A stretch of 64,000 bases of DNA from Chitinophaga niastensis (GCF_003014755.1 NZ_PYAW01000001.1:1922001-1986000), one strand, 5' to 3'; positions 1 through 9,548 are shown, numbered from the stretch's first letter. Notes: generated from the letters alone by a model not told the origin. A program made the numbers and translations.

Positions 1-2466
1 ATCCGCTTGCTGGATAGCTTGCCGGTGGCCTGGTTACATGCACATCCTGAACAGCTGCCGGTGCTGAAGGCTACTGCGCAACCAGGTGAGTTTTTTGTTT
101 TCCAGGTGGGCGTGTATGCGCACAAAACTTCACTGGAACAGGTAGCTGTGCGATTCAGTAAGATGGAAGGTCATCCCGTCATTGCGCCAGATAGTTTTCA
201 GTGTTTTAATACCAGTGGAACCGGATATAACGGTAAGGGCTACACGACTATTGTAAACGTGCCCACCGGCCGCATTCAGCCATTATGGATAGGTGTACAA
301 CTGCCTGTTAACGCCACCGGTAGCTACCGTACACCGGTAACTATTACGGCAAAGGGGAAAGCACCACAGGTGATGATGCTGGAGTTAACAATAGATGGTG
401 CTGTATTGAAAGATGGTGGTGTAGACGATGCCTGGAGGCTGGCAAGACTAAAATGGCTGAATAGTAAAGTGGGTGCAGATAACCGTGTTACTAACGGTTA
501 CGCACCTGTGAAAAATGAAAACGGCACCCTATACATCACAGGACGTTCCGTACAATTAAATAACCATGGATTACCTGCTGCCATTAATACCTATTTCGCC
601 GGCGCTAACGATGTTATTACCACTACTCCCAGTGCTTTGCTGGCAGGCGATATGAAACTGGTTATCACTACCGCTGATGGTAATGACATTGCCTTGCAGC
701 CAGGTTCGTTGCGCATGTTGGCAGCAACGCCCGCAGGTACGCAATGGGAGGTATCCTGCAGTGGAAAAGGTATTACGGTACTTTGTAAAGGCAGCCTGGA
801 AGCCGACGGATGGGGTAATTATTCCATGGAAGTAACAACTAATAAGAATATAACGATAAAGGATATACGCCTGGAAGTACCACTGAAAAAGGAGCGTGCT
901 GCCTATGCTATGGGACTCAATCATGAAGGCGGCTACCGCCCGGATACAATTGACTGGAAATGGGATACTGCCACCCGTCAGCAAGATGCACTGTGGATTG
1001 GAGATGTGAATGGTGGTGTGCGTATAAAGCTGAAAGCAGAAAATTATAAGCGGCCACTGGTAAATATTTATTATCCTTTTGGCCCTTTGCAAAGCCCGCC
1101 ATCCTGGTGGAATAACGGGGCCGGGGGAGTTACCGTGTGGGAAAAGACCGGAACCGTATTATTTACCGCCTACAGTGGCGCAAGAACATTGCAGGCCGGA
1201 CATCCATTGTTTTTTGATTTTGAAATGCTGATTACACCTGTAAAACAATACAGTAAAAAGGTGCAGTATGGTGATCGTTATTATCATTCGGATTCAGATG
1301 TAAGCGCAGACTATTTACCCGCTGCTAAAGCCGTTGGTGCGAATATCATCAACATACATCATAAAAAAGATATTTACCCATACATCAATTATCCTTATCT
1401 GGCCGAAAGTGTACCGGATCTGCAAAGTTTTATCACTAAAGCACATGCACAGGGCGAAAGGGTAAAACCTTATTACACTACACGTGAGCTGACCGTTAAT
1501 TTACCTGAATTCTGGGCCTTCCGCAGCTTAGGTGGTTCCATCATTTTTCCTGGTCCGGGTAAAGCAGCACGTACTGTTATTCATCAAAACGGTCCGCCTG
1601 CGTGGTTGATCAATAATGTAAAGGAAAATTTTATACCTGCATGGGTAGCCACTTTCACCAAAGGGAAATATAAAGGTCATGAAGATTATTCCGTGATTAC
1701 CACACCGGATTCCCGTTTGAATAATTTTTACCTGGCGGGATTAGACTGGATGGTAAAAAAGCTGGAGATAGATGGTGTATATATAGATGATTGTGCGATG
1801 GACCGGCTAACGTTAAAGCGTGCACGAAAAATACTGGATGATAACCGTCCTGCTGCGCGTATTGACCTCCATAGCTGGAATCATTTTGACAGCAGGGCCG
1901 GATGGGCTTCCTGCCTGAACGTTTACATGGATCTGTTGCCTTATATCGACCAGGTGTGGATAGGTGAAGGGCGCAATTACAATCGTGCACCGGATCATTG
2001 GTTGATAGAAGTATCGGGTATTCCTTTTGGTTTGCCTTCACAGATGCTGGAGGGTGGTGGTAATCCGTGGCGTGGAATGATTTATGGCATTACCAATCGT
2101 GCCGGCTGGACCAGGGATCAGTCGCAATGGCACCTGTGGCAGTTCTTTGATCAGTACGATCTGTTGCATAAACAAATGATCGGTTACTGGGATCCGCAAT
2201 CACCGGCAACTACAGATAATGACCAGGTAAAAGTAACGGTATATAAAGGGAATCAACAGGCAGTGATTGCCATTGCCAACTGGAGCGGAACAGCTGCCAC
2301 CTGCAGGTTGCTGCTGGATCCAGAAAAACTTGGCTTTAATCCGGCTACAGCTACTATTAGCATGCCTGCTATACCCGCATTCCAGGAAGAAGGTCATCCT
2401 GCTTCTTTACAGCAACTGGAGGTACCGGGTGGAAAAGGAATGCTGATTGTAGTAGATAAAAAATAA
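1..2466 (+). CDS. Glycoside-hydrolase-like secreted protein (DUF6067-like), 5' end outside window
   Basis: The reading frame is open from the first base, so the true start lies upstream; about 821 residues are visible. The N-terminal half is beta-rich. A likely TIM-barrel half follows, with an acidic cluster near residue 590 (GVYIDDCAMDR) and then LHSWNHFDSR and IDQVWIGEGRNY. This is the style of the large Bacteroidota glycosidase-like family DUF6067, distantly related to GH123-type hydrolases; the family name is from memory and the substrate is unknown. It ends 8 bases before the start of a wrecked GH89-like gene and lies upstream of a SusC/SusD pair, so it belongs to a polysaccharide-utilisation locus. 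I am confident that it is a glycan-active protein and less so about the family. Confidence 0.72.
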   Translation: MRLLDSLPVAWLHAHPEQLPVLKATAQPGEFFVFQVGVYAHKTSLEQVAVRFSKMEGHPVIAPDSFQCFNTSGTGYNGKGYTTIVNVPTGRIQPLWIGVQLPVNATGSYRTPVTITAKGKAPQVMMLELTIDGAVLKDGGVDDAWRLARLKWLNSKVGADNRVTNGYAPVKNENGTLYITGRSVQLNNHGLPAAINTYFAGANDVITTTPSALLAGDMKLVITTADGNDIALQPGSLRMLAATPAGTQWEVSCSGKGITVLCKGSLEADGWGNYSMEVTTNKNITIKDIRLEVPLKKERAAYAMGLNHEGGYRPDTIDWKWDTATRQQDALWIGDVNGGVRIKLKAENYKRPLVNIYYPFGPLQSPPSWWNNGAGGVTVWEKTGTVLFTAYSGARTLQAGHPLFFDFEMLITPVKQYSKKVQYGDRYYHSDSDVSADYLPAAKAVGANIINIHHKKDIYPYINYPYLAESVPDLQSFITKAHAQGERVKPYYTTRELTVNLPEFWAFRSLGGSIIFPGPGKAARTVIHQNGPPAWLINNVKENFIPAWVATFTKGKYKGHEDYSVITTPDSRLNNFYLAGLDWMVKKLEIDGVYIDDCAMDRLTLKRARKILDDNRPAARIDLHSWNHFDSRAGWASCLNVYMDLLPYIDQVWIGEGRNYNRAPDHWLIEVSGIPFGLPSQMLEGGGNPWRGMIYGITNRAGWTRDQSQWHLWQFFDQYDLLHKQMIGYWDPQSPATTDNDQVKVTVYKGNQQAVIAIANWSGTAATCRLLLDPEKLGFNPATATISMPAIPAFQEEGHPASLQQLEVPGGKGMLIVVDKK

Positions 2467-2470
2467 AAAA

Positions 2471-2800
2471 TTGTATGAAGAAAAGTGGATTAGTATTTAT
2501 ACTGCTATGCTGTTTCGGCATAATTCGCCCGGCAGGGAAGATTATTTTCTATTTCTTGGTAATGAACTGAATAAAACAGGCGAACGATATATAGAAACCG
2601 ATGCCATTAATCATCGGTTTAAGCGACCCGCTAATGAAGCCAACGATTTTTATAAACAATTATCTAGATGGGAATATCAGTGGTGTAATCAGCAGGATGA
2701 TTTTCCTGTTGTAGCTAACGGAGATGCGTATATGATAGCTAAACAATTGTATGAAAAGTGGTGGCCGGTGGCACATTCTTACTGGAGCCTATCAAGATAA
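2471..2800 (+). pseudogene. Internally deleted remnant of a GH89-like alpha-N-acetylglucosaminidase
   Basis: Two short out-of-register pieces lie head to tail. ATG at 2475 begins a clean signal peptide (MKKSGLVFILLCCFGI) that hits a stop after 31 codons. The overlapping frame from 2471 to 2800 holds an acidic and aromatic tail ending FPVVANGDAYMIAKQLYEKW followed by WPVAHSYW. That tail resembles the C-terminus of alpha-N-acetylglucosaminidases (human NAGLU ends with a YPxxxxGD...AKKIFLKYYPRW pattern, recalled from memory). Such enzymes exceed 700 residues and only about 100 codons remain, so the middle with the catalytic domain is gone. The start sits 8 bases after the preceding glycosidase stop, as in an operon. 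The GH89 assignment is an inference; that the locus is broken is seen directly. Confidence 0.55.
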
Positions 2801-2830
2801 AAAAAATATTTGATCTCTCTTTTAATATGT

Positions 2831-2867
2831 AAACGAATGGTAATTAATTAATTACCATTCGTTTTTT
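2831..2867 (+). terminator. Perfect palindromic terminator
   Basis: A 34-base perfect palindrome (AAACGAATGGTAATT and its complement) is followed by a T run. It closes the glycosidase/GH89-remnant transcript, so the SusC/D pair downstream probably has its own promoter. Confidence 0.8.
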
Positions 2868-2997
2868 AGTTTCAGGCTACATGAAAATTAAAACATATTT
2901 ATGTTCTGTGCGAAATGGTGAAATAATTTTTTATTTTTAGTTACCTATAATAAAATGCCAATGGAATTAGCCCATGTGTATATTGTAGTGTTTTTGC

Positions 2998-3098
2998 GAC
3001 CAAAATCTGAATCTGAATCTAAATAATATTATTACAACCAAAATCTGATCATCAACCAGATATAATTCTTATTAGTTTAACCAAAATCTACATCTAAC
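2998..3098 (+). promoter_or_regulatory. SusC leader with three ACCAAAATCT repeats
   Basis: The region before the SusC start contains ACCAAAATCT at 2999-3008, 3037-3046 and 3080-3089, with spacings of 38 and 43 bases. The last copy ends 9 bases before the ATG. A related ACCAAAATTT lies at 33806-33815, just before the protease gene. The copies may be part of the untranslated leader or a regulator site; no clear TAnnTTTG element was seen here. Confidence 0.4.
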
Positions 3099-6000
3099 AT
3101 GAGGAAACTTGTACTCGTGGTAGTCAGCATGCTATTGATAGCATCCTCCTTGCTGGCCCAAAGTTCTCGCACCGTTTCAGGAAAGGTGATCGACGAAGCA
3201 GGCAATGCGATGCCTGGTGTTTCTGTTAGTTTGCCAGGTGGTAAAACAGGAACCGTTACTAATAATAAAGGCGAATTTTCCTTATCTGTACCCGATGAAG
3301 CTAAAACATTGAAAGTCTCTTTTGTAGGCTATGAAGCGAAAACATTAGTGATAAAAGGTAGCAGTGTAGGGACTGTTGCACTTACAACTGATAGCAAAGC
3401 TATTTCAGAAGTAGTGGTAGTTGGTTATGGTACACAACGTAAAAAAGATGTTACTGGAAGCATTTCTTCCGTAAAAGGTGGCTCAGTAGCAGAGTTGCCG
3501 GTACAAAGCTTTGAAGCCGGTCTTGGTGGCCGCGCTGCAGGCGTACAGATCACCGTTCCCAATGGTATAGTAAATAACCCGCCTGTATTCCGTATCAGAG
3601 GTTCCAATTCAATTTCTATGAGTGCGTATCCGCTGATTGTTATTGACGGGGTACCTACTTTCTCTGGTGATGTAGGTACTTCCAGTGCACCATTGAACCC
3701 ACTGTCCAGCATCAATCCGTCTGATATAGAATCTATTGATATTGCTAAAGATGCTGCTGCTACTGCTATTTATGGCAGCCGTGCTGCCAATGGTGTTGTG
3801 TTTGTGACTACTAAAAAAGGTAAAGCTGGTCGTCCAAAAGTATCTTACGACGGATGGGTAGGTTTTACAAAACCTACACGTTTGCCTGCTGTATTGAATA
3901 CAGCGCAGTACCTGGAAGTAAAAAATGAAGCACTCACCAATGCGGGTAGCACTGACCGTTATGTTGAAAACAAAGATGCTAACGGTAACACAATTGATAC
4001 AAAATGGATGGATGTTGTTTATCGTTCCAGGACTGTTTCGCAGAGCCACAACGTAAATGTTTCAGGTGGTACAGAAAATAGCAGCTATTATTTTTCAGCC
4101 GGTTATACCAAGCAGGAAGGCATTTTGAAGAGAAATGATTTTGCCCGTAAGAACCTCCTTTTTAATATTGACCAGCGACTTGGAAAAGTGGCCAGTATCG
4201 GTGCTAAAGTATCTTATTCCAATGAGCAGAGCCTGATCTCCGGCTCATCGGGTTCACTGGAAGGGGAAGCGTTTAACTCCGGCGGTTTGGCCAGACTGGC
4301 ATTTCTGACTACTCCATTGGTAGCACCATATAACAATGACGGTACTTATAATGTTAGTGGTTCCGGTTTGGATGGAGGAAAAAACACCTTGCCGGTTGGT
4401 ATCTATAATCCTAAAATATTGCTGGATCTGGATCACTCTAATACAGAGGCCAATCACGTGCAGGGAAATGTTTACCTGCAGGTAAAACCTTTTGAGTGGA
4501 TGACCCTGAAAACACAGTATGGAGCAGATTTCATACTGATGAATAATGATCTTTACCAGAATAATATACAGGGTGATGCAAGATCCTCTTCCGGTGATGC
4601 ATCCAGTATTTATACACAGTATAAAAGATGGGTTTGGACCAATACAGCGCAACTGGATCGCACTTTCGGCAAGCATGCTTTGAGTTTATTGGTTGGTAGC
4701 GAGCAACAGCGTGATGCGCGTGAACGCTATGGCCTGGAACGTCAGAAGCAAATGGATAATTATTTCAACAATACTGAAGGTGGTTGGTTGACAGATCTCT
4801 CCAGGAGTTTATATCGCAGGGAAAACTATTTGTTATCAGCTTTCACCCGTTTGAATTATAATTATAAAGAGAAATATTATTTAAGTGCCAATGTTAGACA
4901 GGATCAGTATTCTGCTTTTGGTCCCAATCATAAAAAAGGTGTTTTTTATGGTTTTTCTGCCGGATGGGAAATCACGAAAGAAGCCTTCTGGGCTAACAGT
5001 GGATTGGATCATGTATTCAGCAGTTTCAAGATCAGGGCAAGCCATGGTAAAGTGGGTAACTCTGCAGGGCTGGGCGATTATGATGCATTGTCTTTATACA
5101 AACCTATTCCTTATGGTGGTAGTTCTTCCCTTTATTTCAATCAGGCCGGTAACCCTGACCTTAGTTGGGAAACCAGTAAGAAAACAGATGTCGGCTTTTC
5201 CTTTGGGTTGTTGAATAACCGCATTAGTGGTGAGGTATCTTATTACAATACGGATATTAATGGCCTGATCCTGTTTGTACCGCAAATGCCATCTGCCGGT
5301 ATACCTACTATTATTACTACGACTACCACAGCTACTATTCCTTCCAACGTAGGCCGTATGTTTAACAAGGGTGTGGAATTCAGTATAAATGCAGGTGTTA
5401 TAGCCAAAAAAGATTTTACCTGGAATGCATCTTTCAATATAGCGTATAACAAAAATGAAATAACTGCGCTGGCCGGTGACCTGACTTCCATACCTTTTGT
5501 TACCAGTAGCCTGGAACAAACCAGTATTAACAAGGTAGGGTATTCTTCCAGTATGCTTTACGTGGTTCGCACCGCTGGTGTTGATCCTGCTACCGGCAGA
5601 AGAATATTTATTAATGGCAACGGAGATGAAGTATACTTCAGTTTTTCTGATGCTGTTAAATATAAATATGCGGATGGCAAACCAGCTAATGCAGTGGGTG
5701 TAAAAGATGCGATTGCCTATAAAAACACCAATCCAAAATTCCTGGGTGGCCTGGAGAATACATTCCGCTACAAAGCTTTTGAGCTGAATGTATTACTCAC
5801 TTATCAAACAGGATTTTATGTGTATTATGGTAGTAATGCAGGTTTAAGAGATCAGCGTTACTGGAATAACAGTACCGATGTGTTACACAGATGGCAGAAA
5901 GCGGGCGATCAGACTGATATGCCACGTTTGGTATATGGTGATAATATCTCCAACGGTTCTTCTTTTGCACTGGCATCTAATGTGTTTAAAGGTGATTTCG

Positions 6001-6236
6001 TGAAATTGAGTTCAGTAGGATTGACATACAGACTTCCTGAAAAGCTGGCCCAAGCCATACATATGAGCGGCGCCAAGGTATATGTAAGAGGACAAAATCT
6101 CGCATTGATCACGAAGTATCCTGGTCCTGATCCGGAAGTTTCTTCCAATGGTAATAACGCATCCGGCCAGGGTGTGGATCGTAACACACTTGGAAACGGA
6201 CGAACCATGACGGTAGGTCTTAATGTTAATTTCTAA
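3099..6236 (+). CDS. SusC/RagA-family TonB-linked outer membrane receptor
   Basis: At 1045 residues this is a typical SusC length. A signal peptide (MRKLVLVVVSMLLIASSLLAQ) is followed by a carboxypeptidase-regulatory-like domain (about 25-110), the SusC marker EVVVVGYGTQRKKDVTG, a plug domain with PLIVIDGVP and ATAIYGSRAANGVV, and a long beta-barrel ending in an aromatic residue (GLNVNF). It imports oligosaccharides across the outer membrane with TonB energy and pairs with the SusD lipoprotein 11 bases downstream. The substrate cannot be read from the sequence; the upstream glycosidase and GH89-like scar suggest an amino-sugar-containing glycan. Confidence 0.95.
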   Translation: MRKLVLVVVSMLLIASSLLAQSSRTVSGKVIDEAGNAMPGVSVSLPGGKTGTVTNNKGEFSLSVPDEAKTLKVSFVGYEAKTLVIKGSSVGTVALTTDSKAISEVVVVGYGTQRKKDVTGSISSVKGGSVAELPVQSFEAGLGGRAAGVQITVPNGIVNNPPVFRIRGSNSISMSAYPLIVIDGVPTFSGDVGTSSAPLNPLSSINPSDIESIDIAKDAAATAIYGSRAANGVVFVTTKKGKAGRPKVSYDGWVGFTKPTRLPAVLNTAQYLEVKNEALTNAGSTDRYVENKDANGNTIDTKWMDVVYRSRTVSQSHNVNVSGGTENSSYYFSAGYTKQEGILKRNDFARKNLLFNIDQRLGKVASIGAKVSYSNEQSLISGSSGSLEGEAFNSGGLARLAFLTTPLVAPYNNDGTYNVSGSGLDGGKNTLPVGIYNPKILLDLDHSNTEANHVQGNVYLQVKPFEWMTLKTQYGADFILMNNDLYQNNIQGDARSSSGDASSIYTQYKRWVWTNTAQLDRTFGKHALSLLVGSEQQRDARERYGLERQKQMDNYFNNTEGGWLTDLSRSLYRRENYLLSAFTRLNYNYKEKYYLSANVRQDQYSAFGPNHKKGVFYGFSAGWEITKEAFWANSGLDHVFSSFKIRASHGKVGNSAGLGDYDALSLYKPIPYGGSSSLYFNQAGNPDLSWETSKKTDVGFSFGLLNNRISGEVSYYNTDINGLILFVPQMPSAGIPTIITTTTTATIPSNVGRMFNKGVEFSINAGVIAKKDFTWNASFNIAYNKNEITALAGDLTSIPFVTSSLEQTSINKVGYSSSMLYVVRTAGVDPATGRRIFINGNGDEVYFSFSDAVKYKYADGKPANAVGVKDAIAYKNTNPKFLGGLENTFRYKAFELNVLLTYQTGFYVYYGSNAGLRDQRYWNNSTDVLHRWQKAGDQTDMPRLVYGDNISNGSSFALASNVFKGDFVKLSSVGLTYRLPEKLAQAIHMSGAKVYVRGQNLALITKYPGPDPEVSSNGNNASGQGVDRNTLGNGRTMTVGLNVNF

Positions 6237-6247
6237 ACTGATTGAAG

Positions 6248-7711
6248 ATGAAAAAATATAGCATATATATACTTGTCATAGCGATTACAGGGTTAGGTGC
6301 CTGCCAGAAGGATAAACTGAATCCGGTTCCATCCACTGATATACCTGATTTTAAAGCATTTGAAACAAAAGAACGTATCACCAGCCAGGTGAATGGTTTA
6401 TACTCTGTGCTGAAGAACGGAAAGTTCCTGGGAGGCAAATTTGCGATTGCCAATGAAGTAAGGGGAGAGGATTTTGTAAATGAAAAACAAAATAACGTAA
6501 CCCTGCAGGCATCCTGGAAAATGGTTACCACCGGGGAGGCGCAGGAAGTAAAAGAGTTGTGGTCACAGGGTTATATGGCCATCAATAACGCCAATGTATT
6601 TATGGCCGGTATGGCCGCAGCAGGCAATAAAATTGTTGGGGATTCAATAGGTAAAATATACACAGGGGAAGCAAAGTTTGTTCGCGGTGTGAGCTACTTT
6701 TCGCTGCTGCAACTTTTTGCCCGCCCGCATTGGGATGGAGCAGGCAGTAAGCCCGGTTTAATTCTTCGTTTTGATGGTAATACCAAGCTGGGTAATTATG
6801 CCCAGGCACGCAGTACGGTAAATGAAGTATATGCGCAGATCATCAAAGATCTGGATTCTGCTGAAGCGCTGTTGCCTAAGGTAAATCCTGGTACGCTGAC
6901 AGCCATTGCACGTGCAAATGCCTACAGCGCCATCGCCTATAAAACACGTGTATATTTGTACATGGAGCAATATGATAAAGTAATATCGGAGGCAGCAAAA
7001 CTGGTGTCTGTAAATGCGCCATTTGTTTCACCTGCAGGACATGCTTTAGAAGCGGATATACAAAAGGTTTTCACGGCACCTTATTTCACAAAAGAGTCGT
7101 TGTTCTCTCTGCCATTTACCATTTCGCCCGGAGATTTTCCTGGCACGCAAACGCAGTTGGGCTTTTATTTTACCCCAGCTGCCAATCCATATTCGGGTAA
7201 CGGCGAATATTCCCTGCATCCTAATGGTGTGATAGCTGATTCAAGCTGGAAACCAGCTACAGATGCACGCAGGAAATTTATTTTTAAATCCGGTACAAAA
7301 AATTATTGGACTAAATTCCCTACTCCAAGTCCTTTTACAGATTATGTTCCTGTTATCAGGTATGCGGAAGTATTACTGAACCTTGCTGAAGCAAAAGTTC
7401 GCCAGTCCAATGCGGTAGATCCTACAGCGGTGGCGCTGCTTTCTGCAATAAGACACCGTTCAGATGCCGGCATTACTTATGCAACAAGTGATTTCGCCAG
7501 TGCTGCTGCGTTATTAGCTGCTATCATACAGGAAAAACATATTGAGTTGTTGGGTGAAGGTTTCAGAGGAATGGAAATTACCCGTCTTGGTATTCCTGTT
7601 CCGATGAAAAGCAGTACCGTACCAGCAACCGCACCAACGGCTTCAGCCTACATCTGGCCAATATCGTCTGATGAGCTGATTTATAATAAACTTTGTGTGG
7701 ATAATAATTAG
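6248..7711 (+). CDS. SusD/RagB-family nutrient-binding lipoprotein
   Basis: This SusD-type surface lipoprotein caps the SusC channel and binds glycans. The ATG at 6248 is preferred over a TTG two codons upstream because it gives a standard lipoprotein signal (MKKYSIYILVIAITGLGACQ) with lipobox GLGAC. The protein is about 487 residues, with helical TPR-like segments and family hallmarks such as YFSLLQLFARPHWD, EVLLNLAEAKVRQ and the C-terminal IQEKHIELLGEGFRGMEITR. It is translated directly after SusC (11-base gap). Confidence 0.93.
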   Translation: MKKYSIYILVIAITGLGACQKDKLNPVPSTDIPDFKAFETKERITSQVNGLYSVLKNGKFLGGKFAIANEVRGEDFVNEKQNNVTLQASWKMVTTGEAQEVKELWSQGYMAINNANVFMAGMAAAGNKIVGDSIGKIYTGEAKFVRGVSYFSLLQLFARPHWDGAGSKPGLILRFDGNTKLGNYAQARSTVNEVYAQIIKDLDSAEALLPKVNPGTLTAIARANAYSAIAYKTRVYLYMEQYDKVISEAAKLVSVNAPFVSPAGHALEADIQKVFTAPYFTKESLFSLPFTISPGDFPGTQTQLGFYFTPAANPYSGNGEYSLHPNGVIADSSWKPATDARRKFIFKSGTKNYWTKFPTPSPFTDYVPVIRYAEVLLNLAEAKVRQSNAVDPTAVALLSAIRHRSDAGITYATSDFASAAALLAAIIQEKHIELLGEGFRGMEITRLGIPVPMKSSTVPATAPTASAYIWPISSDELIYNKLCVDNN

Positions 7712-7783
7712 TTGTTCACTTCATTATTCTTTTCGTATAACCGGCAGGCGCTTTATAGTGCTGGTCCTATTTTCATAAGCAAA

Positions 7784-7822
7784 AACAGGGCTGTCCACAC
7801 GAGTGGGCAGCCCCTTTTATTG
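7784..7822 (+). terminator. Terminator after susD
   Basis: A GGGCTGTCCAC / GTGGGCAGCCC stem with one G-T wobble is followed by CTTTT. It lies between convergent genes and probably serves the susCD transcript. Confidence 0.75.
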
Positions 7823-7860
7823 TTACACCGTTTCGGCGTGTTTTCTGCTTCCTGCAATAA

Positions 7861-8694
7861 TTATTTGTGATGATCTGTTTTGGCAGCTTCCCATCCTATC
7901 ATGGCCATCTTACGGGTATCGCCCCAGTGGTATTGTCCTAATTCACCGGTGGATTTTATAACGCGGTGGCAGGGAATCAGGAATGCCACGGGATTTTGCC
8001 CTACGGCCGTGCCTACTGCCCTGAAAGCGCCGGGACTGTCTGCTTTCTGTGCCAGCTGTGAATAGGTCGTTAAATCGCCCATGGGGATCTTTAACAGGGC
8101 TTCCCATACTTTTATCTGGAAGGCGGTGCCTTTGAGATGCAGTTTTATCTCCGATAAGCGGCTCCAGTCTTGTGTGAAGATGTACAGTGTATTTTGCTGT
8201 ATCATATCCACCACCTGTGTAAACTGTGCATGCGGGAATAGTGCTGTCAATGTATCCAGTGCTGCTGTGCGGTCGTCTGCAAAAGCCATATGACAAATAC
8301 CTTTTGAGGTGGATGCCACAATAATATTTCCGAAAGGGCTCTCCGCAAAGCTGTAGTTGATGTGCAAAGCTTTTCCACCGTTTTTAAATTCGCCGGGTGT
8401 CATACTTTCGATGTTGATAAACAGGTCGTGTAAACGCCCGGTACCGGAAAGTCCTGCTTCATAAGCCGCGTCAAACACGGTGGCTTTATCTTCTTTCAAA
8501 ATATTTTTCGCATATTCCAATGTGAGGTATTGCAGAAATTTTTTAGGTGTAACACCTGCCCATTCCGAAAATACCCTTTGAAAATGAAAGGGACTCATAT
8601 GCACAGCGGCGGCCATTTCCTGCAGATCCGGCTGTTCCCTGAAATTACTTTTGATGTAGTCTATTGCCGTTGCAATTTTGTTGTAATTGTCCAT
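7861..8694 (-). CDS. AraC-type HTH fused to O6-alkylguanine-DNA methyltransferase
   Basis: A 277-residue fusion. An AraC-type DNA-binding domain at the N-terminus (about 1-100: IDYIKSNFREQPDLQEMAAA, HMSPFHFQRVFSEWAGVTPK) joins a methylated-DNA-cysteine methyltransferase domain with the active-site motif IPCHR (Cys about 242) and its RAVGTAVGQNP helix. It removes alkyl groups from O6-guanine by suicide transfer to that cysteine. The Ada N-terminal zinc domain that senses phosphotriesters is absent, so the usual Ada induction mechanism may not apply. It is a single gene with its own promoter. Confidence 0.92.
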   Translation of the reverse strand: MDNYNKIATAIDYIKSNFREQPDLQEMAAAVHMSPFHFQRVFSEWAGVTPKKFLQYLTLEYAKNILKEDKATVFDAAYEAGLSGTGRLHDLFINIESMTPGEFKNGGKALHINYSFAESPFGNIIVASTSKGICHMAFADDRTAALDTLTALFPHAQFTQVVDMIQQNTLYIFTQDWSRLSEIKLHLKGTAFQIKVWEALLKIPMGDLTTYSQLAQKADSPGAFRAVGTAVGQNPVAFLIPCHRVIKSTGELGQYHWGDTRKMAMIGWEAAKTDHHK

Positions 8695-8711
8695 GGCGTA
8701 ATGTTTTAATA

Positions 8712-8719
8712 CAAAAGTA
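8712..8719 (-). promoter_or_regulatory. TAnnTTTG -7 element of the methyltransferase gene
   Basis: The minus strand reads TACTTTTG 18 bases upstream of the ATG, matching the Bacteroidota -7 consensus TAnnTTTG and giving a short leader. Confidence 0.5.
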
Positions 8720-8829
8720 GACAGGATGAGGTGCCTGGAAAACCCGTTACTTGCTGTTTATTAATGAAATGTTTTAAGAGAAAACGCTGCACTTTTATGG
8801 GGATAAAGTAAAGAAAAATAAATGCAATT

Positions 8830-8974
8830 GTCTGAACCAGGATTTTTAGGATTGAATGGATTACCCTGATGGGTGCCGAAGATCAATGAGTAGATTTTAG
8901 CGGATATCTTCAATATAAAACAACATAACGCCCATCAGGGTAATTTATTCAATCTTAAAAATCCTGGTTCAGAC
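8830..8974. repeat. 44-bp-arm imperfect inverted repeat (MITE- or REP-like)
   Basis: The left arm (8830-8873, starting GTCTGAACCAGGATTTTTAG) and right arm (8931-8974) match at 41 of 44 positions as inverted repeats, with a 57-base loop. All three mismatches are G opposite T, so a plus-strand RNA would form an uninterrupted 44-pair stem with three G-U wobbles. No gene lies inside. The arms contain AGGATTNNNNGGATTA-like iterations of the kind dispersed in Bacteroidota intergenic DNA. It is a candidate non-autonomous repeat. Confidence 0.75.
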
Positions 8975-9095
8975 AGGGGAGTAATTGGGTGACTGAAGAA
9001 AGATGGATAGTATATATAGATTATTACTATTTATTTATAATTCTTTTTTGTAGATTCCCTGTCTGAAGGAAGCATTAAAATACTTATTTAAACCC

Positions 9096-9518
9096 ATGGT
9101 CATGAAAATCAGCAAAAGTTTTATGGTAGTGGCGGCGCTATTGGTAGCCGGCACGCTATGTTCACTCGCATTGCCACAGGAGCCCGAAAAGGCACAGAAC
9201 CTGAAGGTGCTGCCAAAAAATATCAGTCATGAAGAACTGATTACGGTTATGCGCGGTTTTGATGCCGCTTTAGGGGTAAAGTGCAATTTCTGTCACGCAC
9301 CACAAAAAGATGATGCGAAGAAACTGGATTTTGCCAGCGATGAGAATCCGCACAAAGGAACGGCGAGGGAAATGATGAGAATGACGAAACGTATTAATAA
9401 GAAATTCTTTAAGGGCAGTGAAGTAATGGCGGTGTCCTGCTACACTTGTCATCATGGTAATGAGGAGCCAAAAACCAAACCGGACGAGGCACCTGCTGCA
9501 CCCGCTGCTGCTAAATAG
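9096..9518 (+). CDS. Small periplasmic di-haem c-type cytochrome
   Basis: A 140-residue exported protein with an N-terminal signal segment (FMVVAALLVAGTLCSLALP) and two haem-binding CxxCH motifs, CNFCH and CYTCH. A region with PHKGTAREMMRMTKRIN lies between them, and the tail is Ala/Pro-rich. The pattern resembles the cytochrome c family related to the photosynthetic reaction-centre cytochrome subunit, widespread in non-phototrophic Bacteroidota. It probably carries electrons in the periplasm; its partner is unknown. Start ATG 9096 or ATG 9102, two codons apart, are equally possible. It is monocistronic, with its own terminator. Confidence 0.85.
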   Translation: MVMKISKSFMVVAALLVAGTLCSLALPQEPEKAQNLKVLPKNISHEELITVMRGFDAALGVKCNFCHAPQKDDAKKLDFASDENPHKGTAREMMRMTKRINKKFFKGSEVMAVSCYTCHHGNEEPKTKPDEAPAAPAAAK

Positions 9519-9523
9519 TTTTG

Positions 9524-9548
9524 AAGGCCGTTTAAAACGGCCTTTTTT
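9524..9548 (+). terminator. Terminator after the cytochrome gene
   Basis: An AAGGCCG / CGGCCTT stem is followed by TTTTT immediately after the stop codon. Confidence 0.85.
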
